Positions 12,016-26,150 are shown, numbered from the stretch's first letter. The stretch is 64,000 nt of DNA from Pseudoscleropodium purum (GCA_963969395.1 OZ017796.1:46180243-46244242); one strand, 5' to 3'. The notes: generated by a model not told the origin, from the sequence alone. Made by a program: numbers and translations.

Positions 12016-14524
12016 GTTGCAATTTCTCTCGATTCTTCTTAATTCTTAGAGTATGGATTAGCATTGTTGCATGTGGTTTTGTCTTTCTTTTGTCGATCTA
12101 ATAACTCTTGTTTTATAGAAGTCATGCATTTTGTTTTTTTGAAAATGTGTTTCAATTCAATGACTTTTGGCATAAATTTGCTCTTCAAGAGTTTTTTGAC
12201 ATTTAAAAAGAATTTGTATATTTGCACTTGGGAATTTTGTTGTTGTAATTGTTGTCATTATGTGATCTTTTTGCAATAGTATGTAACATGGACATTGTGT
12301 TTTGCATCTTGTCTAAGATGTCTATTTACCACCTCCATAATGTAGATGTACGTGCAATACTACATCAACAAGTGGAGTTGGTGCCATACCTCAAAGATGG
12401 TATTGTTGACCATTCTTTCAAGGCTCTAACATCCATGTAAAAATTAGTATTGCAAATATCTTTAGAGCCAAAAATGGGGTCATAAAACCTTTGATCAACC
12501 ATCACCAGTAGAACAAAGAGTAATAAGGCCCAAATCCTAGTTAAGTGTTGTAAACATGTTTGCAAGTGAAGTGTGCAGTATCAAAACAAAACATAAAAAC
12601 CATCTCATTGAAAAACATAATCCAGTTACCTGCATTCAGTTACCCTTAGATGAACAATAAATGGTGTCCAATGGTCAAATTCAACCAATTTTTTTTTTAA
12701 ATATATGCCAAAATATTTAGGATTTTAGTTTTTCAATAAAATAATTGGTATGAAAAAAATAATGATACATTTGCCAAATTACATCAGTGAATTTTAATGA
12801 ATTATTTGACAAGGAAAAGTTGAACTTGACTACCAAATACAAGTTGTGTAAAATGAAGCTTACAACGGACTATTAAGGTGGGTACACCCTAAATTGTTAC
12901 AAACTGGGTTGTAGGTAATTTGAAGGCTAAATAGTTAATAATAAAAACAATACAACAAAGAGATGTGTAGAAAAAAAAGAAATGTATAAACAATTTTTTG
13001 ATTTTGACAAATATGAGACTACAATAGGGATACAAAGTTTTGAAAGTAGAGTGATTAAAATGCTCATAGGCAACCTTCAAATTGAGTGGTTGCATTCCAA
13101 AGCTCCCCCTCCCAAGGTGTTAGAAGTGAAAGAATGGGAGCTAAAATCATGTCATTAATACACCAAAAAAGTGAAAGCTTGTAAAGCAACAAACAAGCTC
13201 CTTGTGCAACAAGCAACAAATAAGAATCCAATCAAAATATAGTTTACATTGAAAAATGTCAGAGACTTAAAATCCTTATGTGATGTCATTGTTCAAGCCT
13301 CTATATTCAACTATAATGACACTTATATAATCTCAAAACGCCTTATCACATTGATTGACTACTTATAGTTGATGCTTACACCATTATGGAGCTTATCTTA
13401 GATTGTGCTTTAAGGCACAATGCCATTACAGGGGTACCCATCTTAGGTTACTACACCTAAATGTGTCAAAGCAAGCAATTAAGCATTTTTCTATTATTTG
13501 GTTGCCTAATTATCTTCTTATGCATTTATTGAACATTACATGCCAAAAAAACTATAAATTTTTCAAATAGTTGAAAATAGGTGATTCTAAAACCAATCCT
13601 AGACTTTCATGAATAGGAGTACATTTTAGATAAAAATATATTAGGGTTGATTTTAGAAACAAGTCACAATTACATGCATGGTGCAACTACCTTGTTTTAT
13701 ATATAAAATGAAAGCTTACAACATACCAAGACATGTAAGTTTTAAGTTAGAGACCTTTATAGGCGTAGAAGTTCACATGAGCAAAAAAAAAAAACTTTGC
13801 CATACAAGTGCTTGTTTGTAAGGCAAAGTGTGCATAGTCTATACATTAAATTAGGATGTTTGTTTGATTTGCTTGTTATAATGAGATTTCTTGGATTGTG
13901 CGTCTCCATGTCACGTTTTTTTACCTTTGAAAAGTCCTATGTAGAAAAAAATATTGAATTTTCAAGTTTTAATAAACTAGAAAATTACTTTAAATACTTT
14001 TATCTTAGCTAAGGCAATGGTACATGGCACACTAACTCTTGCTAAGTTAGTGATTGTGAATTCAATATTGTAGTTTTAACTACTGGACCCCTACTAATCT
14101 TTATGAATACTATAGTAGTCTATAGATGAAAAATTTGAAATGAGACTCCATTGCAATATAGAGACAATAGACTTCCAATTGAAGATCAATGATATATTCA
14201 TCAATGAGTCATTTGTCATTCCTCAAAGTCATTGTAATGAAACTATCCTACAAGAAAGCTCCTTGATTTTTGCAATGGCAAGAAATGGAGCCAAGATTTT
14301 AGGTGTACTACTTTTAGTAGATTAAATATTCATAGTTTATTCTTACAATGTCCAAAAAATGCATTCAAAAAGAATCTTGAACCTCCTTTTGACTAGTAAC
14401 AAGAATAATTTTTTGGCAATTTAATAATAGGAAGCACACTCAATTTATTTGGATATTGCTTCAATTTGTTTGCTTTCATTTGGGAATAAAATTGTATAAA
14501 TCATTCACAATGTAGCTGTTTCTT
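12016..14524. other. AT-rich intergenic DNA, no gene seen
   Basis: Only short frames with many Phe, Lys and Ile codons. Around 13.08-13.45 kb GC rises a little and the codon texture looks more protein-like, but it is broken by stops and I recognise no family. A decayed transposon is possible. Confidence 0.55.
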
Positions 14525-15460
14525 TTAACCCCAAAATGCTCAATATGCATTTTTTGGCATTATAGCAATTTTGGGCAGCTCACTATGAATGGAATTTTCA
14601 TTATTTTTCTCTAAAATTTTCACACAACATGTGCCCAAGGAGTAGCTTGAAGGACCAAAAATTTTCATAACTTTTGACTACACGGTTAAAAAGTTTTTGC
14701 ATGATATGTCATTTTCAACGTTCAACAAGCAACTCAAAAAAATTCTGAAAAATCCCTTATAAGAAAAATAAAAATTTGAAATTGGTTTTCTAAAGTGATC
14801 TACACATGAAAAGATTTAAATCATTCCATTTTGATTTATGAGATGAAAGTTATAAGCAAATTTAGTTTGTGGGCACTTATGGATTCCTTACTCTAAAATA
14901 AACTTTGGAGTCCTTTATTGGATTCAATTTTCAATATTTTTTGAAAATTGAATAAATCCCAGGGTGTAGATTGTATATAAAAACATTACAACCATTGGAT
15001 TTTGATTTTTCAATTCCATGAAAAAATTATTGACAATTTAGTGTTTTGAATGATTGTCTACTTCTTTATACTTATCATCTTTTTCCAACATGTTGTACAA
15101 TTCCAAATGATCTCAAAATTTTCAAGCATGTAACCAACTTGCCTCGAATATTGAATCCAAAGAGTAACCACCATTTTATACATTTTTTCATACAAATGTG
15201 ACCTTGTGAAGTGCAGCTGCCCGGATTTTTGCAGGGACAAAAAAGAGGGGTTTACTCTATTCAAATGCTAATATCTTGCAATCTACACAGTGGAATTTTT
15301 TGAAATTTTTTCCACATCTTTCCAAACAAGTTTAATTGAAGATCCAATGGTTACATATGTCTAAAAAAATGATTTTTCCTAAAAATTAGGTACATGTCCA
15401 AAAAATGGCAGTTTTGGAGTGTTTTTGGTGAAAACATAGTCCAAAACATTTAGGGGTTAA
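14525..15460 (+). mobile_element. TTAA-flanked inverted-repeat element, copy 3 (subgroup B, 928 bp)
   Basis: Left edge TTAACCCC (14525-14532), right edge TTTAGGGGTTAA ending at 15460. The span between the two TTAA copies is 928 bp, the same as copies 4 and 7. Bases outside the TTAA differ on the two sides, consistent with TTAA being the whole target duplication. It shares the 'gggcagctcacta' variant with copy 2. Confidence 0.85.
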
Positions 15461-17340
15461 ACAACAAGAGCTTTGTAATTTGTTTTCCATATATTTTTAA
15501 CAAAAAATTTCAACATGTCATCAATTTGCTTAAGTTATACAATACTTGCACTTTTTCTTGAAAATAATGAAAGATGGAATTGAGACTATATAAAGATTTC
15601 ATAAAACTTGGTTTTGAAGTTTAAACATTACAATCTTACAATTGGTTGGGATCTTCACTTTATTAAATTTAGAGGTTATACTTCTACAAGGTTTTGAATT
15701 TGAAAAAAAAATTAAATTTACAAAAGAATTTGATAGACTGTTCAATTGCAAATTTATATTCATTGTCAATGAAATTATTATAAATTATTTTCAACATTAT
15801 CACTTCATACTTATACAACTTGTTCTTACCACTTTAAATTTAAATGGTGGTTTAGATTAAATAATTCTATATATAGATTTGGAAGGCAATATCCCTCATG
15901 ACCAATTTTCCTTATAAAAAAGTACTCAATGGACAATATCCCTTATGACCTACTTCCTAATAGAAAAGTATTCACTGCTTCCCGTCAAAGTATTTGGCTA
16001 TAACCTTGCAATTAACTTTCTACTAGTAAAAAAATACTTACTACTATTTGAAGTATTTAGTAGTTTATAAGAGTCAAACTTTCTTAGACTACTAAGAATA
16101 TTTTCTTTGTATTTTGGGTGACTTTTTAAATACTCTATGTTACTATTTGAAACCTTCATTAAGTGACTCTACTAAAATACATATGGAATTAAAAAATCTT
16201 TCAAGTTATTTGGTATTATTTTATATATTCCAAATCCCAAGGTTTTGAAAATTTCAATATTAAAAAATCATGGAAGACCTAATCTTAAGGAATATTTGTA
16301 TTTGTTTGCATTTGTCTTTTTTGTTTTGAATTAGTGAATTAAACACCTAAAATTCCTAAAAGTTGTTTTAAAATCAAGTTTCATCATTCACATAGGTCAA
16401 TGAAGTTTTTAAAAAATACTTCATTTTGTAAGAGTCAATATCTTATTGAGAGGGTTGGGTGTATTCTTCTAGTATTTACATTACTTCTAGATAGGACATT
16501 TTTGTTCTCTAGTATCTAGATCATGTCTACATAGGGACCTTTAGTTTGGTAGTACTTAGGTTGGGGACCTCTAATATATTTGTATGGTTAATAATAATGT
16601 ACATAGATTGGTATTGTAAAGTTCAATCACACTTCAAAGTTGAGGTTAGATTATGTCCTATTTCTTGAGCAACATGGCCTATTGAAAGATGGAATCCTTC
16701 ACCTCTAGCTCCAATTTAGATCCATTAATAAATAGATTATGAAGTTGATGAAATACTAGACTTACATATTAGACACGGACAACTTGAATAATTCATTTTT
16801 GGGAAGACTACAATATATATGAACACACATTGAAAAACTAAAGAATTTCATCAACTATATATTAACAAACAAAAGTCTATTCAATGATAAAGAGTCTTAG
16901 TGAACTTCATGATAAGACTTTGCATTGGTGCATAAGAGTTGTATATAGGGAGGGGAGAGTCACCATTAAACCTCAATTTTTAGTTTTAAGTTGTAGCATC
17001 CTTTCAAATTCTAGCCATTGCATCTATATTTAGTTTAGTTTTGAGTATTTTTTTGTTATTGTATATTTAATTGGAAGGTCTTTATTAAGTCTCAAAATCC
17101 CAAGCAACATTCAAAATTTGAGCTTGAGCTATATCTATGCCACAATTACATGACTAACTATTGTAGATGGCTTGAGATCTTTCACCATCATAACTTCAAA
17201 ATGAAGGTGGATCTTTTATACAACAAAATTAACCTCTTGTTGATAAACCTTGGGATGGGTAATATTCAATCTAATACTTAAGCCTTGTTGATCTTGTTGC
17301 AAGTTGCAAGTCTCAAACCAAACAACATAAAAACAACTTT
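15461..17340. other. AT-rich intergenic DNA, no gene seen
   Basis: Low-complexity AT-rich sequence between two TTAA elements. A loose duplication of 'caatatccctcatgaccaatttcc' type sequence occurs near 15.88-15.97 kb. No reading frame worth calling. Confidence 0.65.
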
Positions 17341-18276
17341 TTAACCCCTAAAGGACTAAGGTGCGTTTTTTGGCAACATAATTTTTTTGGTCAAGTGCAT
17401 GTGAGTGGAGATTTCTATATTTTTGGCCCAAATTTAACTAGAAGGTGTGGACAAGGAATATCTTTCACGTGCACTAAATTTTAGGACATTTGAAAATATG
17501 AGTCAAAAGATATGGCCTAATGTGTAGTTTGTTTCTCAACTTGGGCAGTTCGGGCAGATATGAAAAAATCACTTTTTTCAAAAATAAAAATTTGAAATTA
17601 ATTTTCTAGATTTATATATACATAGAAAGCTTCAAATCATTCCATTTTGATCAATGAATTCAAAGTTATGAGGTGTTTTAGTTTGTAGGCAGTTAAAGAT
17701 TCTCTACTCCAAAATAAACTTTGAAGTCCTTTATTGAACTCAATTTTCAATATTTTTGGACTAAAATAAAAATATTAGGTGAAGATTTTTTATTACAACA
17801 TTACAACCATTGTGATTGGCATTTTTCAATTCCATAAATAAATTGTCAATAATTTAGTATTTTTAACCATTCTCTACAACTATTTCTACTTACTATTTTT
17901 TTCCTATATGTTGTACAATTTCAAATGATCTAAAAGTTTTCAAGCATGTAGACAACATGCCTTGAAGAATGAATCCAAAGAGTTGCAACCATTTTGAACA
18001 TTTTTTTTCATACAAATGTGACCTTGTGAAGTTCAGCTGCCTGGTTTTTCGCAGGGCCAAAAAAAAGCTTTTTGTCAATTCAAACACTAATATCTTGCAA
18101 TCTACACGGTGAAAATTTCTGAAATTTTTTCCACATCTTCTCAAATTATCATAATACAAGATCCTACAGTTGGATGTATCCAAAAAAAAATTTAAGTTTC
18201 TTTTGGTACTTGTCCTAAAAATGGCAGTTTTGGAGCATTTTTGGTGAAGACATAATCAAAGAACTTTAGGGATTAA
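17341..18276 (+). mobile_element. TTAA-flanked inverted-repeat element, copy 4 (928 bp, well preserved)
   Basis: TTAACCCCTAAAGGACTAAG begins at 17341 and the element ends in CTTTAGGGATTAA at 18276. The internal span is 928 bp. The left half closely matches copy 1 through the 'gcaacataatttttttg' and 'ggagattt' regions, and the right half carries the 'caaatgtgaccttgtgaag' core. Minus-strand frames over that core change phase between copies, so the element does not look protein-coding. Confidence 0.87.
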
Positions 18277-20707
18277 GGATGTTTAAAGGTCCCAATACAG
18301 AACATTGTCTTGGGTTTCATCCACTAAAAGAAAGTTACAGTCATAATCATTGACTAAATGGACCCATACATTCTTTACCAAGAAATTAATGGACAACCTA
18401 CATTGCAGAAACTATTTCTTGTATCCTTTATTTTTTTATAAATGTAAAACAAGGATTATTGGTGCTCCTCTTAACACTTGTCACTAAAAGGGGAAGTCAT
18501 GTCACAAACATTTGGGGACCTTCTAGATATCTTAATAGTCTTCTAGTACATTATAAAACCTTCTATAATAGCATTTTAGTAGCTTCTATAGTACTCTAAA
18601 AGCTTCCAAAAGCTTTAATTGACTTCCAGAAGCTTCCAAAGATTTCCATAATACATTGTATTTTTATAGTTTTGAAAGTATTTGTCGTCAATCATTGAAG
18701 TCCACTAGCTTATACGCTTCTTAATTAGTTGAGTTTCAAATTTTTTGCTACAATCTAATTTGGATTTGAATTTGGATGAATCTTCTTGATTAAATGCATT
18801 AAATAGGATGTTGTCTACTTTAATAAGACATTTTTAGGCAAAACATTTGTTCTACCAACCAACTAGCTCCATTCCTATCTAAAGACTAAATTTCAAGTGG
18901 TTCCGTATTATATTAATAAGGGTGGTTTTCTTTTAATACTAGGTAGACTTTAAAGGTAAATAAAAGAATTGACATGTATAATGTATAACTTCAATGAATG
19001 CTTTAATTTGATTTGTATAAAAAAAATTTCCTTCTTGATATATTAGTGATTCCTTCTCTAGATATTCTAAAAATATGGAGGCATCAAATAATTAAAAATC
19101 TCACAATTTCACAAATGATGTTGGCTAGCATGTGTTCATTTGTTATTTTCTGCTTTTGCTTTTAATGTTGGGCGGATTGAATGGGTGGATAGGTTTTGGG
19201 GTAACATTGCATGAGTGCATGACAAACATTGGCCTTCAAGTTTAGGAGGAAATCATTAATAGAAAATATAAGGTTGTTGATTCAATGAGGTCAAAAATAA
19301 GTAATGAAGGATAAGCTTTGAATTTAAACCTTTGGAAATTGGAAGCATGTCTATTATCCAAGATATGTTTTATAATTTAGTTTCTCCCTTTTGGGGGACA
19401 ATTTGGAATTTTTTCCATCCCTCCTAGTGGATATCCTTGAAAACATTTTAAGTGTTTCGGTGTGTGCAAAGTACCTAGGAAGGGCCGAATGCATATCAAA
19501 TTTAAGGTTTGATGAGGGATTGATTGTCTATACATTTTTTTCAATGGATTTGCCCCCCTTCCCCTTTCATCTTTTGTGGACTTTTGCAAATTATAGCTTA
19601 TAAATTATTGTCAAGTAAATTACTATGTTACATATCTAAATCATCTAGAAGTATATTTTTTAACATATTCCGAAGTTATTTTAGTATATTAAAAAGAATT
19701 TTACTATACAATACATCTTCAATCTAATCAACAAATTTTACAATAAATTGTATGATTTAATGTATTTGCACTTGCATCTATATAGGCCAAAATTTTATTT
19801 TTTTATATTTGAAAGTAATTGAAGTTATCAACAAAAAAATAAAATATAAAATATAAAATAACTTTAGAATTTCTACTTTTATAGATTTGATATCACATAT
19901 TGTAAATATATAATTTTCCCTTAGGATTATTAGAGCCATATACAATCAAATACATTTAATTTATATTTGTTATATTTTTGTATATATATAAATGAAATTT
20001 ATATCCATGAATGATTATACATAGTGACTTTGATTTCCATATGTAAGCTTCACATGGAATAGGAAACATATTTGGTAGGACAAAAAGACTTGCAATACCC
20101 ACTTGTTTCATTAAGCTCATCTCTTCTTCTATAAAGTCATTCAATCAATCATGTTGGCCACTATAATTCTCCAAGCTCTTCCCAAGTTAAAATCAAACCT
20201 TTGATCAAATTCTGAAGTGCCACTAATTCATGCTAGATAGTGTGGGCTTCCACAAGTAGGAAGAGATGCAAGAAGTAGAAAATTAATGCTAGCTTGAAGA
20301 GCATGAAGGAAGAACATGAAGAAGGTAATTGTACTACATACACACCAGACAGATCAAGATAACAAGGATACCTCCTTTGAGAGGAGTGGTTGTAGGATGA
20401 AGAACAACAAATGAACCAAGGGAGAGTTTGTTGGCGAGGGAGTTTCAAGGGAGAATTTTCCTCCATGCACCATACAGCTCTAGTAAGGTCTAATGGACCA
20501 CCCTCCGTGCCTCTTTCCAAGGTATAATTATAATTGTTAGAAGAAGAAGAATACTAGCTAACTCCAAGCCAACGTGAATGAAGAGTCTGTTTGGGGTAGT
20601 TCTACTACATGCATACGCCACAGACAGAAACGCAAATAGCAAAAGCTCCGCGGCGGTCCTAGAGGTGAAGGAACTTCATTCATTGCAAGTGACCAGGAAA
20701 TGCATGA
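18277..20707. other. Intergenic DNA and probable 3' flank of the ARM-repeat gene
   Basis: AT-rich up to about 20.15 kb with a run of near-repeats of 'cttctagaagcttcc' type around 18.53-18.65 kb. From about 20.2 to 20.7 kb GC rises; this lies directly downstream of the minus-strand ARM-repeat gene and probably holds its 3' untranslated region. The 95-codon minus frame there has no recognisable product. Confidence 0.5.
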
Positions 20708-22570
20708 TCAAAAGCGGATGGCGTGACTCCCACCCGAGTCAGGATTGCAGGGCTCTTGCAACCAAAGAGGATGCAACACCTTCAAGAGTTGGGAGGCCTT
20801 GCGCTTGGCGCGGGCGGTGCACTCACTTTGGATGAGGAGCAGCAGCTTAGTGGGGGCGCCAAAGGCCACAGCCGCCTCTTGCATGGTCACGGAGTCGCTG
20901 CACATCATGCTCAGAGTGCCGGCCGCGTACTCCGTCCCTCGATCCGACACTTTCAGGATGAGCTCCACTAGCACAGGCACCGCCAAGGCGTGGCTGATGA
21001 TGGCCGCCTTGCCTTCCTCCGTCGTCCCCAGCAGCTCCAGAGTGGCCAGCGCTTTCTCCGCTGTGGCAGCTCGCGCTCGCGGCAGCATCTCCACCAGGGA
21101 CGCTACTGCGCCGGCCTCCACTGCTCTGCATGCATAACAGTGGATCGTTTTGTAAATTCCATCGCTAACGAAGGCTGCATCTGAAACGACCGTTAAACCA
21201 GTAAAGTCAATTCAGTTAAATGGACTGTATCCAAGCGCAATTTTGACATTTACATTAACTAGTTGTGCCGCAAGATATGCAAATTGCATTTCATTCGCAA
21301 CATTGTGCACCATTGAAATAGGATTTCGATTCAACCCCATCTCCCTCCTGGCTATCTAAATCAATTCAGTTTCTTCCTTGCTCCACCGCTCCATTTTAAT
21401 GGAATTGCATGCGCCGATTAAACGAAATTGGCGTTCAAAGCAGCCAGAGCTACTGTATTTCATTTCACTTCCTAGCTAGCTGACTTTCACGGTCAGGGCA
21501 ACCATGAACTACTCATAGAGATTTTTGGAACGTCGTCACTAATCCACACTTGCCAACACAGAGTTCTAGTCAGTGCAAATTTTGTGCACCAAGTTTGGTA
21601 GAGTCTAGTGGCGAGCGAGGGAGAGAACCTATTTCAGCAACGATTGATCCACACATGTCAAGGACACACAGAGGCTCAATCAATCAGCATGTTGGGAGCC
21701 CAGGTGGTATGATTGAATTTATTTTGAGCTTATTCCAGCAGATGTAAACGTTGAGCGATAGAGCGAGCCACGATTGATGAATGGCAGGAATATGCACGCC
21801 CAGGAATAAGAAGCATGCATACCGGAGTCGGTTGTCTCGCAGCAAGCAAAGGGCCAGCAACGTCTTGGTGGCCAATTTGATGGGCTTGGGATTCTTCTCA
21901 TCAGCAAGCATATGCTTCAGAGTCTCCATCACGCCAGGGCTGGCGCCAATGGTCTCCTTCAAGCCCTCCTCCAGCGACAGCTTCTCCAGCAGCAGACATG
22001 CATTCTCCTGCGCCTCCTTCCGCCCCTGGCACAAATACCTCGTAACCACGGCCACAAATTCCGCCGTCGTCATCGACCCCATGGCGGCCTCGTCCAGTTC
22101 CGCCAACACCGCCAGGGCCGCCAGCGACTCCTCCAGCACGTCATGCACCTGGAACTTCAATCCCAGCCCAAAATAAGTACTCTTAAACCCGAAACCTTGT
22201 ACAGAACTACAGATCACGCGTTCACATACGGGCACAGAACGCTTGATGGGAAGCTTCAATGAATAGGCGTGCATACCTTAGTTTCGTCCACCGATGAGGG
22301 TCGAGGAGCACCTTCTGCAGCATCGTCCGTGAGGTCGCTCGACAGCAAGAGAGCGATGAGAGAGGAAGCCACCCCGGAAGCTCGAATGGCCTCCCTGCAA
22401 TCCGGTTTCCTCAGTCTGTGGTTCAATTCTCGGACATTCCTCGTGGTGCAGAGTCCCCCTTTGATCTCCGCCAGCAGCTCCTCGATATCAGATGCTCTGA
22501 GATCGGAGCCATCCGAGGTGATGGACGCCCGTCCCCCCTCGGAGCAACTGGAGCTGCCTTGGTCCGCCAT
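20708..22570 (-). CDS. ARM-repeat protein related to the C-terminal part of plant U-box E3 ligases, no U-box
   Basis: Three exons, read leftward: 22570-22277, 22148-21823 and 21125-20708, giving 345 aa. Donors are AAG|gtatgc and CG|gtatgc; acceptors are ttccag|GTG and tgcatgcag|AGC. The joints restore DETK-VHDVLEE and DNRLR-AVEAGAV, which fit the family. The body is armadillo repeats. The last exon (about 207-345) has KALATLELL, SDRGTEYAAGTL and ARAKRKASQLLKVLH, typical of the ARM tail of PUB20-PUB31-type ligases. A U-box (about 70 residues) would be expected at the N terminus but is absent, so it may be a scaffold or a partner that competes with true ligases (inference). The ATG at 22570 was chosen because the region ahead is not family-like; an in-frame ATG at 22867 would add 99 residues. 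Both introns are canonical. Confidence 0.85.
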
Positions 22571-25500
22571 TCGGTCGGAATTCGAAGGAGAGCCGGGCTG
22601 CAACACCGTTCCGGCCACGGCGACATTGACGGAGATTTCCGCCAACACGCGGCTCGGGTCGCATGGCCCTACTGCAGCTTGCTCAATCTGCTGCTGCAAA
22701 GTGCAGTCATTCGCGGCCCACACGAAGGCCGCCTTCTTGCCGAAATCAGGGACGCCCGGGGGGGTGCGCGGGCTCAGCACCGAGCTCGCACAGAAGCCGA
22801 ACGTGCTGCAGATGAAGAGATGGCCGCGCGCTTGCTGCAGCCGCGCATTCTGCTTCTGCTTTCGCATCGCTTTTGCTTTCAATTCTCTTGGACTACAACT
22901 CCCTCTCCGCAATCGGATCTTTGAAACTGTACTTGTCAATCGATTTCGACCTCCAGTAACCCCTTGGAAACGTAACGACACCCACTCATTCCACCCCAAA
23001 ACTCATATCAAGACGTACGTGCTGCTCGCTCTAGTGCAGCTGCAGCTCGATCAGCATATTAATATTTACCTGCACCATCGTCACCTGAGCAGGTTTAAAC
23101 CAAAGTTTGAAACATCGTGTAGAACATGTAAAACTAGAGAATTTTGAAAATTCATATGAAGTTCTTCTCCTAGGACATGTGAAGCTTCTGACATCACCGA
23201 AAATCTCTGTGTAAATCGTGAGTGTGTAGTGTAACGTCGAGCTGGCGCAGCATGAACTCGTGGGAAAATAGACTATATTCAATCCAGCAGCCGGAACTCT
23301 TAAAAGCTTAAGCATTATTACTTGATGCTAAAAAGAACTTGATTTTACAGCAATCACTGTTGCGAAGAACTGCTACACTTCGGGAAGACAAGAAGTGTTT
23401 TGACATGAACATTGTGCTTGGTTACTATGATCACTAATGAACAACGTTCCAAGCGGTTTTTAGGGTTAAACTGCATGTAGAGTTTAATCGTCTCAATAAT
23501 ACTAAAAGATTAGAAACATTCCAAATTCGAAAAATAAGAGTCAATCTGGCTACCGGTAACGCGGCCAATCGCGTCATCATTCTGGTGACCTCCTTGCTAA
23601 ATCGCGTGAGACAATGAAGCCCTTTGATGTTGACAGACTATAATCTGACTCAGCGTACAATCTGAAAGGAGAGATGCAATGAACTTACTCCGCATTGAAA
23701 AGGGGTTTTCCAAGCAGCATTGAGGCTCAGCTTGAGTCTCTCTCAAAGCACTAGAAGTTTGAAGCGGAGCCGCCATCACCACCACTCACCACATCCAAGC
23801 AAACTGCAAATCGGGCTTCAACTTTGCACCCCTGCACTGCGTTGGAAAACAATAGCGTTGCCAATAATGTTAATGCTTCGATTGGAGAATAAAAATATCC
23901 AGAAACAGCTCCCTTAAGTCCTGCCTACATTTTGGGCTCCTTGCATTTTACACAATAACGATATGAACATCCCTTACGATGGATTAGGCTGCTTAAATCC
24001 CGCAAAGAGTGCAACCAAAATCATCCTACATCAAGAGTGAGATAGTTGGAAGGAACTAAAACCGTTAGGGACCTGAGATCTGTTGCCAACAATTCAGTCT
24101 ATTTGTACACTTGGTTGGACTTAGTAGCAAGCGATGTAAGCAGGACTTGGCCAAATGTCAGTGACCACTGATCTTTTAATGGAAATGGGACCGCATAAGG
24201 TAATCATACATAGTGATAAAAATTCTGGTCTCAACAAGTTTTGATTTTTGCACCCAAAGATAGATCTCTCCACTGCGCTACACATCTCCCAAAAATTATT
24301 CGCCTACATACGTTGAAACACTTAAAGTCACGCAAATAGTATCTCTCCCGTGCAAGGAACTGCTGAGATCGAAAACCTCCACACTACTTGGCAAACACTT
24401 CCGAATCAACCAATTAGCACAAACTATTTCAACCAGCTCTTCCGGTAGTACAGTCAATCCCACAGTCAATCAGTCATGGAGCATTCTTCCGCTACCCCCT
24501 TAAGCTAGCAATTTCGGATTAGTTTAACAGAGACGAGGCACAAATGTATGGCAAATTCTTGTCAGTCCAAACCTACTACTTCAATCCTTGCAACAGTGTC
24601 TCTTGACCTAGCTCTCCACTGATTCCAAGCTCTCTCTCAAGAACGTCGTCGCAGCCGCAACTGCAGAATGGAAATCACCTTGAACAAAATCCAGCACACC
24701 CCAACCTCCTCTGTACAAAGTTTGCACTGCTTGCTTGGTTTTCCAAGTGAAACACTTCCAGAATGTCCCTCACAAGAACCAGAGACTGTGAGATTGCTCA
24801 GCGTAGGTCACAGCAACGTCACAACCCTAAGCTCCTTAACTTGCTTGGCATGTAATCAATAATCCCCTGTCAATGCAAGCCTCTGAAGCCTCCCCTGGCG
24901 ACATCAATATTCTCCACAAGCAACACAACTGCATTGGCATTGAGGTGCAATTAAGTGACTCCTTACCGAACTGAATTGAAGAGCAAGCATTGGCACTTGG
25001 CAGCGGACGCCCCAATTGAAGAATTAATTAGGTCTTGCTGTTGTTTCTTTTGTCAGGAAGTTGGAGAACGTGGCAGCCCCTCCCTTACCCCCAACTGATG
25101 TGCCGCAACTTAACGCGCATCAAGCCATTAGTGGGGAGAGTTCGGACACAAACCCAGCAAGCACTAACATAGCTGGTAACTATTTGACTGGAGAGTTGAA
25201 CTACTCGACTCGATCCTCAGTCTTAAAACGTAAGCTTTAGTTGGGAGGACGGAGATGGAGCTGCTGGGTGTGATCGAGTGGGGAACTCAAGACGGTGGAC
25301 TGAGAAGAGGCCATTCAAAGGAGTGAGAGTCTGGGAGTCTAACTTACTTCACGACTCCTGGACTGGCGTGGACTGGCGTGGACTGGACTAGACTGTAGTG
25401 GACTGGACCAACTTAAGTTAGGCTGGTCTGTTCTGTGCTGTGCTGTGCTGTCCAGTTCCGCTCTGGTCTCTTCTCTGTTGTTGACTGACTCCCCCAAATG

Positions 25501-25700
25501 CTTCGCTTGGTCTAGTCCCTATCTGTGTGTCGGTCTCAACTCCTCTTGAAGCGTGCCTTCTGTCTCCCCTGCTGTCAGAAACCCCTTCTCATTGCCGAAT
25601 TGCCAGTCCCATTGCGGTATGGGGATGCGCACTCATACCAAAAGGGACGCTGACTCGCTGACTCGCTCAGGGAGGAGGCCCAGGTGACTCCAGGAAGCGT
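22571..25700. other. GC-raised upstream flank of the ARM-repeat gene
   Basis: The first 430 bp are GC-rich and stay open in the gene's frame, so they are leader or an alternative N terminus. Beyond 23.0 kb composition is moderate with no convincing frame. A low-complexity block at 25.36-25.46 kb repeats GGACTGGCGT, then GTGCT. Probable promoter and leader region of the minus-strand gene; no TATA box stood out. Confidence 0.5.
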
Positions 25701-25710
25701 GCTCATTTGA

Positions 25711-26150
25711 TCGCCTTTGAGTTCGGGGAGGTAAACTCCTTGAAATAGTGTTCAGAAAATTTCCCCGTGGAAAGCTAAGAAAAATGGAATTGGCACCCAA
25801 CGCAAGTCGGTTCATCTTTTTGGGACCTTTGTGGAATTAGTTATGAATGTTTCAAGAGGAAGCACAAGAAAGCGTGCCATGGAGAGCTGATCACATTTGA
25901 ATTCGGGGGGAGGTAAACTGCTTGAAATAGGTTTCAATAAATTTCTCCATAGAATCAAATGCAAGTCGGTTCATCTTTTTTGGACCTTTGTGGAATTAGT
26001 TACAAATTTTTGAAGATGAAGCACACTAGTAATTATAAAAAGTAGTGTACATCACCTCCACAGTGTACATCACTGGTATATTGATGGTGCATTGATGAAA
26101 GAAAAATATAAATATGTGGTTTAGGGTGAACCATGATGCTTTTAGAGCTT
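25711..26150 (+). repeat. Tandem-duplicated repeat (two units) with a third copy at 33.93 kb
   Basis: Two diverged units (about 25711-25868 and 25897-26027) share 'gaggtaaact', 'cttgaaatag', 'gcaagtcggttcatc' and 'ctttgtggaattagtta'. A 120-bp tail with 'gtgtacatcac' and 'tgatgcttttagagc' follows. The same unit plus tail occurs once at 33.93-34.19 kb in the same orientation. Termini are unclear, so the type of repeat is unknown. Confidence 0.75.

Noticed and set aside
17893..18183. Minus-strand frames in TTAA elements that resemble each other (also 15058-15264 and 31201-31548)
   Set aside because: The peptide similarity (for example FTRSHLYEK) follows from DNA similarity between element copies. 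The phase shifts between copies and stops interrupt it, so it is not a conserved protein.
22269..23147. 292-codon plus-strand frame over the ARM-repeat gene
   Set aside because: It is the longest frame by length but runs antisense to the ARM exons and their introns, crosses both exon and leader, and its peptide has no family pattern. The minus strand has conserved repeats and matching splice sites.
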